Source: a virus
DNA: 58,266 nt
IMG/VR virus record: IMGVR_UViG_3300043570_003543
Span: 1-58,266 of that record
Direction: 5' to 3' (one strand)
A model generated the notes under the pieces. The model was not told the origin of the DNA. It saw only the letters and a list, made by a program, of their open reading frames with translations, and did not search any database. The position numbers were made by a program, and so were the translations under genes. Of this stretch, positions 55,521-58,266 are shown piece after piece; within the stretch, counting starts at the first letter, position 1, and the number at the start of each line of letters is the position of its first letter.

Positions 55521-55549
55521 AGGGAAGTCTGTACCGAAGGTGGTATGGT
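55521..55549 (+). promoter_or_regulatory. Cassette promoter of the AAA+/VWA operon
   Basis: AGGGAA (55521-55526), spacer GTCTGTACCGAAGGTGG, TATGGT (55544-55549); repeat box 55496-55505. In-frame ATG 55545 lies in the -10 box, so translation starts at 55590. Confidence 0.85.
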
Positions 55550-55589
55550 GAGTTTGTCCAACCAACAACGCTTACAAAGGAGCAATACA

Positions 55590-56321
55590 ATGGATACAGT
55601 AACAACCACCCAAGAGGCACTACCGCAGTGCTGGAAAGATGTCAAGGACGCACTTGACTCAGGAATTGACAGAATTATTCTGTTCGGACCTGCTGGAACA
55701 GGCAAGACCTATGCTGGTCTGTCATTCGGAGACATTGAGGCTGGCGCACACCGCCTAGTCTGCACCGAGGACATGACAAACATGGACGTAACTGGTGGCT
55801 TCATGCCATCATCATCAGGTGGCTTCCAATGGCTTGACGGCTCTGCTCTCAAAGCATGGAAAGGCAACGGAACCAAAGGTGGTCGTCTCATCGTGGACGA
55901 AGTAGATAAGGCTGGTGGCGATGTTTTCGCAACACTGCTCGCCATGTTGGATTCACCTGAATCCGCAACATTCCAACACCCTGAAAGTGGTGAACTGGTG
56001 CGCCCATTGGAAGGCTTCTCTGCTGTGATGACCACGAACATTGAGAACATGAGCGAACTGCCAACAGCACTCGCTGACCGTTTCCCAATCCGTGTTCGTA
56101 TCAACGAGCCACACCCGAACGCACTTCTCCGCTTGTCTCCTGACTTGCGTGGATACGCAGTCCGTATGGCTGACGGTGGTGAGGCTCGTATCTCATTGCG
56201 AGCATTCATGGCTCTTGACAAACTGCGTAAGGCAGTCGGTATGGAACGAGCATGCCAACTCACATTCGGTAATCGTGCCAAGCAGATTCTTGACGCTCTT
56301 GCAGTGGACGGAGTGAAATAG
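55590..56321 (+). CDS. MoxR-type AAA+ ATPase
   Basis: 243 residues from ATG 55590, behind AAAGGAGCAATACA. Walker A LFGPAGTGKTYAGLSFG, TEDMTNMDVTGGFMP (pore region), Walker B GGRLIVDEVDKAGGDVFATL, sensor 1 AVMTTNIENMSELPTALADR with the Arg finger, as in MoxR and CbbQ. Such ATPases remodel partner complexes with VWA proteins, and the VWA gene follows after 2 bases. VDEVDK also contains a near-copy of the repeat box. Confidence 0.93.
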   Translation: MDTVTTTQEALPQCWKDVKDALDSGIDRIILFGPAGTGKTYAGLSFGDIEAGAHRLVCTEDMTNMDVTGGFMPSSSGGFQWLDGSALKAWKGNGTKGGRLIVDEVDKAGGDVFATLLAMLDSPESATFQHPESGELVRPLEGFSAVMTTNIENMSELPTALADRFPIRVRINEPHPNALLRLSPDLRGYAVRMADGGEARISLRAFMALDKLRKAVGMERACQLTFGNRAKQILDALAVDGVK

Positions 56322-56323
56322 CA

Positions 56324-57871
56324 ATGGCTTACTCACCTGCTATCAACACAGGTACGGGCAAGGCGTTCCCCAGTAGAGTAGATAACTCTGAAAGGGGGGC
56401 GCACCGCCCTGAACCTAACATGCTCGGACGCAAGGACATGGAACACGAACGCTGGACAGTTAGAGATTGTCTGCCCGTTCGTGGCGAGCCTTGCACCGAC
56501 TTGACCAACCGTGTCATGTTCGCACCATCAACCGATGGTGAAATGGAGCGTGTAGTGCGTGGACATGAAATGATGCATGCGAAAATATCTCCGACACCTG
56601 AACAGATGACTCAATGGGTAGGACGCAGTATTGCTTCCGAGACAGCGATGATTGTTGTAGAGGAATTGCGAGTGAACTACTTGTGTCAAACTGCTGGATT
56701 TGATGTCAAGAAGTTTCTGTCTGACGGAAGTGAATTGGCAACTGGCGAACACCTTGCGAAGTCAAACGATTGGGCAGGCGCAGTTGCTATGTGTATCGCT
56801 ACTGCGAACACCGCTGGTCACAAGACATTCCTGAACGGAATCCGCAGGCACAATCGTGAGTGGGGTGAAGCATTGGTGACTATCGGCAAACGAGCAGTGA
56901 AAGAAATGCGTAAATCTCACAGTGGACGCACACTCGCAAGTACCGACACTTACGAAGGTATCGCTCCATACGGATTCACTCACACCGAGCGTCTTGCAGA
57001 ATGGGTGGACAGGCTTGCCACATTCCCACCACCACCAAAGAACCCAAACCCAAAGGGCAAGGCAGGCGAGGCAAAGGGAGTAGATAAGTCCGAAGGCGAA
57101 AGCAAAGAGGAACATCACGCCGAGTACGAGGAATCCAAAGAGGGTGACAAAGATGGAAACCCACACGGCAAAATCTCTCCTGCACCTGCTGGTGGCGCAC
57201 ACGGTTGGGCTGAACTTATTATCAGTCGTGAACCAATGCCACGCCACCACTACGGCTCAATGGGCAAGAAGCGCATTGCTACGAACATGGGGCGCAGACC
57301 ACGCCGACTACACCGTTACATGACTGACCCTGCGAAGCGTGTCTTTGACAAGACGATTCGTGGCAGTGGTGGAATGGTAATCATTGACGCAAGTGGTTCT
57401 ATGTCATTCACTACTGAACAGATTGCAGAAATCATTGAGAACGCACAAGGCGCAACAGTGGCTATCTATTCTGACCGAGGCAGGAAAGACATGCCGAACA
57501 TGTGGGTAGTTGCTGACAAAGGCAAGATGGTTGAGAATGTGGAATACATTGACTACGGACACGGTAACGGCGTGGACTTTCCTGCGATTGAGTGGGGCGT
57601 AAAGAATCGCCAGTACAAGAACACACCTCTTGTATGGGTGACAGATGGTGGAGTCTGTGGAGCGCATGACGGGTTCTCTGAACTGTTGTCAATGCAATGC
57701 ATTACTTACGCTCGCCAGCACAACTTCATTGTTGTTCCCCACATTGAGGGAGCGATAGAGCAGTTACGCAATCTGAAAGTGCATGGCAAGGCTCACAGCG
57801 TGTATCCTTACATGTTCCACCGCACCTACCAAAATTACATGGGCGTACCTCTCCCCGAAAAAGAAGAGTAG
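56324..57871 (+). CDS. VWA-domain protein with HExxH metallopeptidase-like motif
   Basis: 515 residues. Residues 77-95 hold VVRGHEMMHAKISPTPEQ, an HExxH motif, followed near 107 by SETAMIVVEELRVNYL, which may carry a third ligand. The C-terminal 170 residues form a VWA domain with MIDAS GGMVIIDASGSMSFTTEQ and WVTDGGVCG. A Pro/Lys/Glu-rich linker (220-290) joins them and holds an in-frame repeat box (KGVDKS). Partner of the MoxR ATPase. Compare cobalt-chelatase-like and NorQ/NorD-type pairs; metallopeptidase activity is inferred. Confidence 0.88.
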   Translation: MAYSPAINTGTGKAFPSRVDNSERGAHRPEPNMLGRKDMEHERWTVRDCLPVRGEPCTDLTNRVMFAPSTDGEMERVVRGHEMMHAKISPTPEQMTQWVGRSIASETAMIVVEELRVNYLCQTAGFDVKKFLSDGSELATGEHLAKSNDWAGAVAMCIATANTAGHKTFLNGIRRHNREWGEALVTIGKRAVKEMRKSHSGRTLASTDTYEGIAPYGFTHTERLAEWVDRLATFPPPPKNPNPKGKAGEAKGVDKSEGESKEEHHAEYEESKEGDKDGNPHGKISPAPAGGAHGWAELIISREPMPRHHYGSMGKKRIATNMGRRPRRLHRYMTDPAKRVFDKTIRGSGGMVIIDASGSMSFTTEQIAEIIENAQGATVAIYSDRGRKDMPNMWVVADKGKMVENVEYIDYGHGNGVDFPAIEWGVKNRQYKNTPLVWVTDGGVCGAHDGFSELLSMQCITYARQHNFIVVPHIEGAIEQLRNLKVHGKAHSVYPYMFHRTYQNYMGVPLPEKEE

Positions 57872-57885
57872 ATAAGTTTTCCCGA

Positions 57886-57922
57886 CAGGGGTGGTGGCTC
57901 CGACAGGACACCATCACCCCTG
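57886..57922 (+). terminator. Hairpin after the VWA gene
   Basis: CAGGGGTGGTGG (57886-57897) pairs with CCATCACCCCTG (57911-57922), 12 bp with one G-T pair. No T run. Confidence 0.7.
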
Positions 57923-58062
57923 AACGGAGACGGTGCATGGAGTTATCTACTCTATGTACCACCACTACCCCAAGCGTAGAAGTTTCATACTCCTTTGATT
58001 CTGCGTGAGGGGTGGTGGCAGGGGGATAAACAAAATTGACTACTACGAAAAAATGGATTTTT

Positions 58063-58266
58063 ATGACAGAGCCAACTGAATCACAATTACTAGATGACTT
58101 GTTCGCAAGTATCACAACCGCAATGCGCTACTACTCTGTGATACGAGACGAGATAATCACAGACACATACACGCCACAGAAGGCGTACGAGGACTACGAG
58201 AACCTGACATGCAATGAAGGCAACAACATTGTGTCCGTTCTTGCTGAACTCGCTGATAGGAAGTAG
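58063..58266 (+). CDS. Hypothetical protein, 67 aa
   Basis: Start uncertain: ATG 58063 (MTEPTESQLLDDLFASITT) or TTG 58036, which has an AGGGGG box 10 bases upstream. Acidic and helical (DEIITDTYTPQKAYEDYENL). Its TAG is the last codon of the window, so any following gene is outside. Unrecognised. Confidence 0.55.
   Translation: MTEPTESQLLDDLFASITTAMRYYSVIRDEIITDTYTPQKAYEDYENLTCNEGNNIVSVLAELADRK

Larger units (their letters stand above)
33555..57952. repeat. Dispersed GAGTAGATAA boxes, about 52 exact copies
   Basis: Plus-strand copies begin at 33555, 34063, 40281, 40321, 43191, 43606, 43794, 44532, 44743, 44767, 45840, 46980, 47261, 47463, 47798, 48142, 48348, 48912, 49448, 49808, 49995, 50646, 50848, 51526, 51909, 52234, 52380, 53237, 53542, 54316, 54715, 55271, 55472, 55496, 56376, 57078 and 57866. 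Minus-strand copies (TTATCTACTC) begin at 34489, 35339, 36001, 39763, 40655, 40748, 41006, 41524, 42215, 42307, 45815, 46208, 49774, 50608 and 57943, with near-copies at 37738, 46963 and 48112. I saw none left of 33.5 kb. Most follow the direction of the adjacent gene and lie in front of promoters or on stop codons; a few are in frame (V-D-N/K). Confidence 0.93.

Noticed and set aside
33555-57952. The many repeats as a CRISPR array
   Set aside because: Copies are only about 10 bases, irregularly spaced over 24 kb, on both strands and inside genes; no spacers of constant length.

Overview
This window is part of a tailed double-stranded DNA phage genome. It opens inside an HK97-type major capsid gene and carries phage replication, nucleotide, lysis and accessory genes, but no ribosomal or housekeeping genes. 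Portal, large terminase and tail genes are not here, so the genome extends beyond the window. An actinobacterial host is likely: there is a WhiB-type regulator, a class II (B12-dependent) ribonucleotide reductase, an Rpf-like transglycosylase endolysin, and several apparently leaderless genes. Base composition is moderate, with many AGA and ATA codons. That suits an aquatic low-GC actinobacterium, but the genus is inference.

Layout. 1-3 kb: end of the capsid gene, a terminator, then a short rightward operon (DUF6321-like, SNase-like nuclease, Cys-rich protein, small membrane protein). 2.8-8 kb, leftward: a zinc-ribbon protein, tRNA-Arg(TCT), three HNH endonuclease genes, the B12-dependent reductase and two unknowns. 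8-12 kb, rightward: a Lys/Ala-rich basic protein, WhiB, a primase-helicase, an HTH/small-terminase-like protein and an RHH-type protein. 12-21 kb: one 3009-codon ORF. 21-26 kb: small genes, SSB, a PD-(D/E)XK-like protein, thioredoxin, an odd tRNA-like element and a tRNA with CAT anticodon. 26.4-29.8 kb: a complete dTDP-L-rhamnose operon (rmlA, rmlC, rmlB, rmlD), followed by a convergent two-domain endolysin. 31-58 kb: an accessory region of about 50 small genes on both strands, including DUF932, SNF2/HARP helicase, LysM, DUF3846, ParA-like, Xre, DUF4314, and a MoxR AAA+ plus HExxH/VWA pair.

Two things stand out. (1) The 3009-residue ORF looks like a polyprotein. Nine copies of the pentapeptide [RK]LSSG, written with different codons each time, separate it into ten blocks. 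The blocks include three GNAT-like domains, a DEDDh exonuclease, a zincin, an ADP-ribosyltransferase followed by about 50 pentapeptide repeats, and a C-terminal Cys-His-Asp peptidase-like domain. It reads as a set of effectors made as one chain and probably cut apart. (2) From about 33.5 kb to the end, many genes sit in their own regulatory cassette: a GC-rich GGGGCT hairpin with a second stem that changes sequence but keeps pairing, a GGGGG..GAGAGATAA box, a GAGTAGATAA box (about 52 exact copies), a promoter of the form TTGGAA-N17-TAnnnT with a conserved GTCTGTAC..GTGGTA spacer, and a GAAAGGGG ribosome site. It resembles the stoperator logic of cluster A mycobacteriophages but uses a different site and adds an RNA-like element.

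How the parts fit together: reductase plus thioredoxin supply dNTPs; SSB and primase-helicase replicate; the rml operon probably supplies a sugar for glycan modification; the endolysin and LysM protein act on the wall; the polyprotein is a candidate virion-carried effector load. Family names were assigned by eye from motifs; no searches were run.
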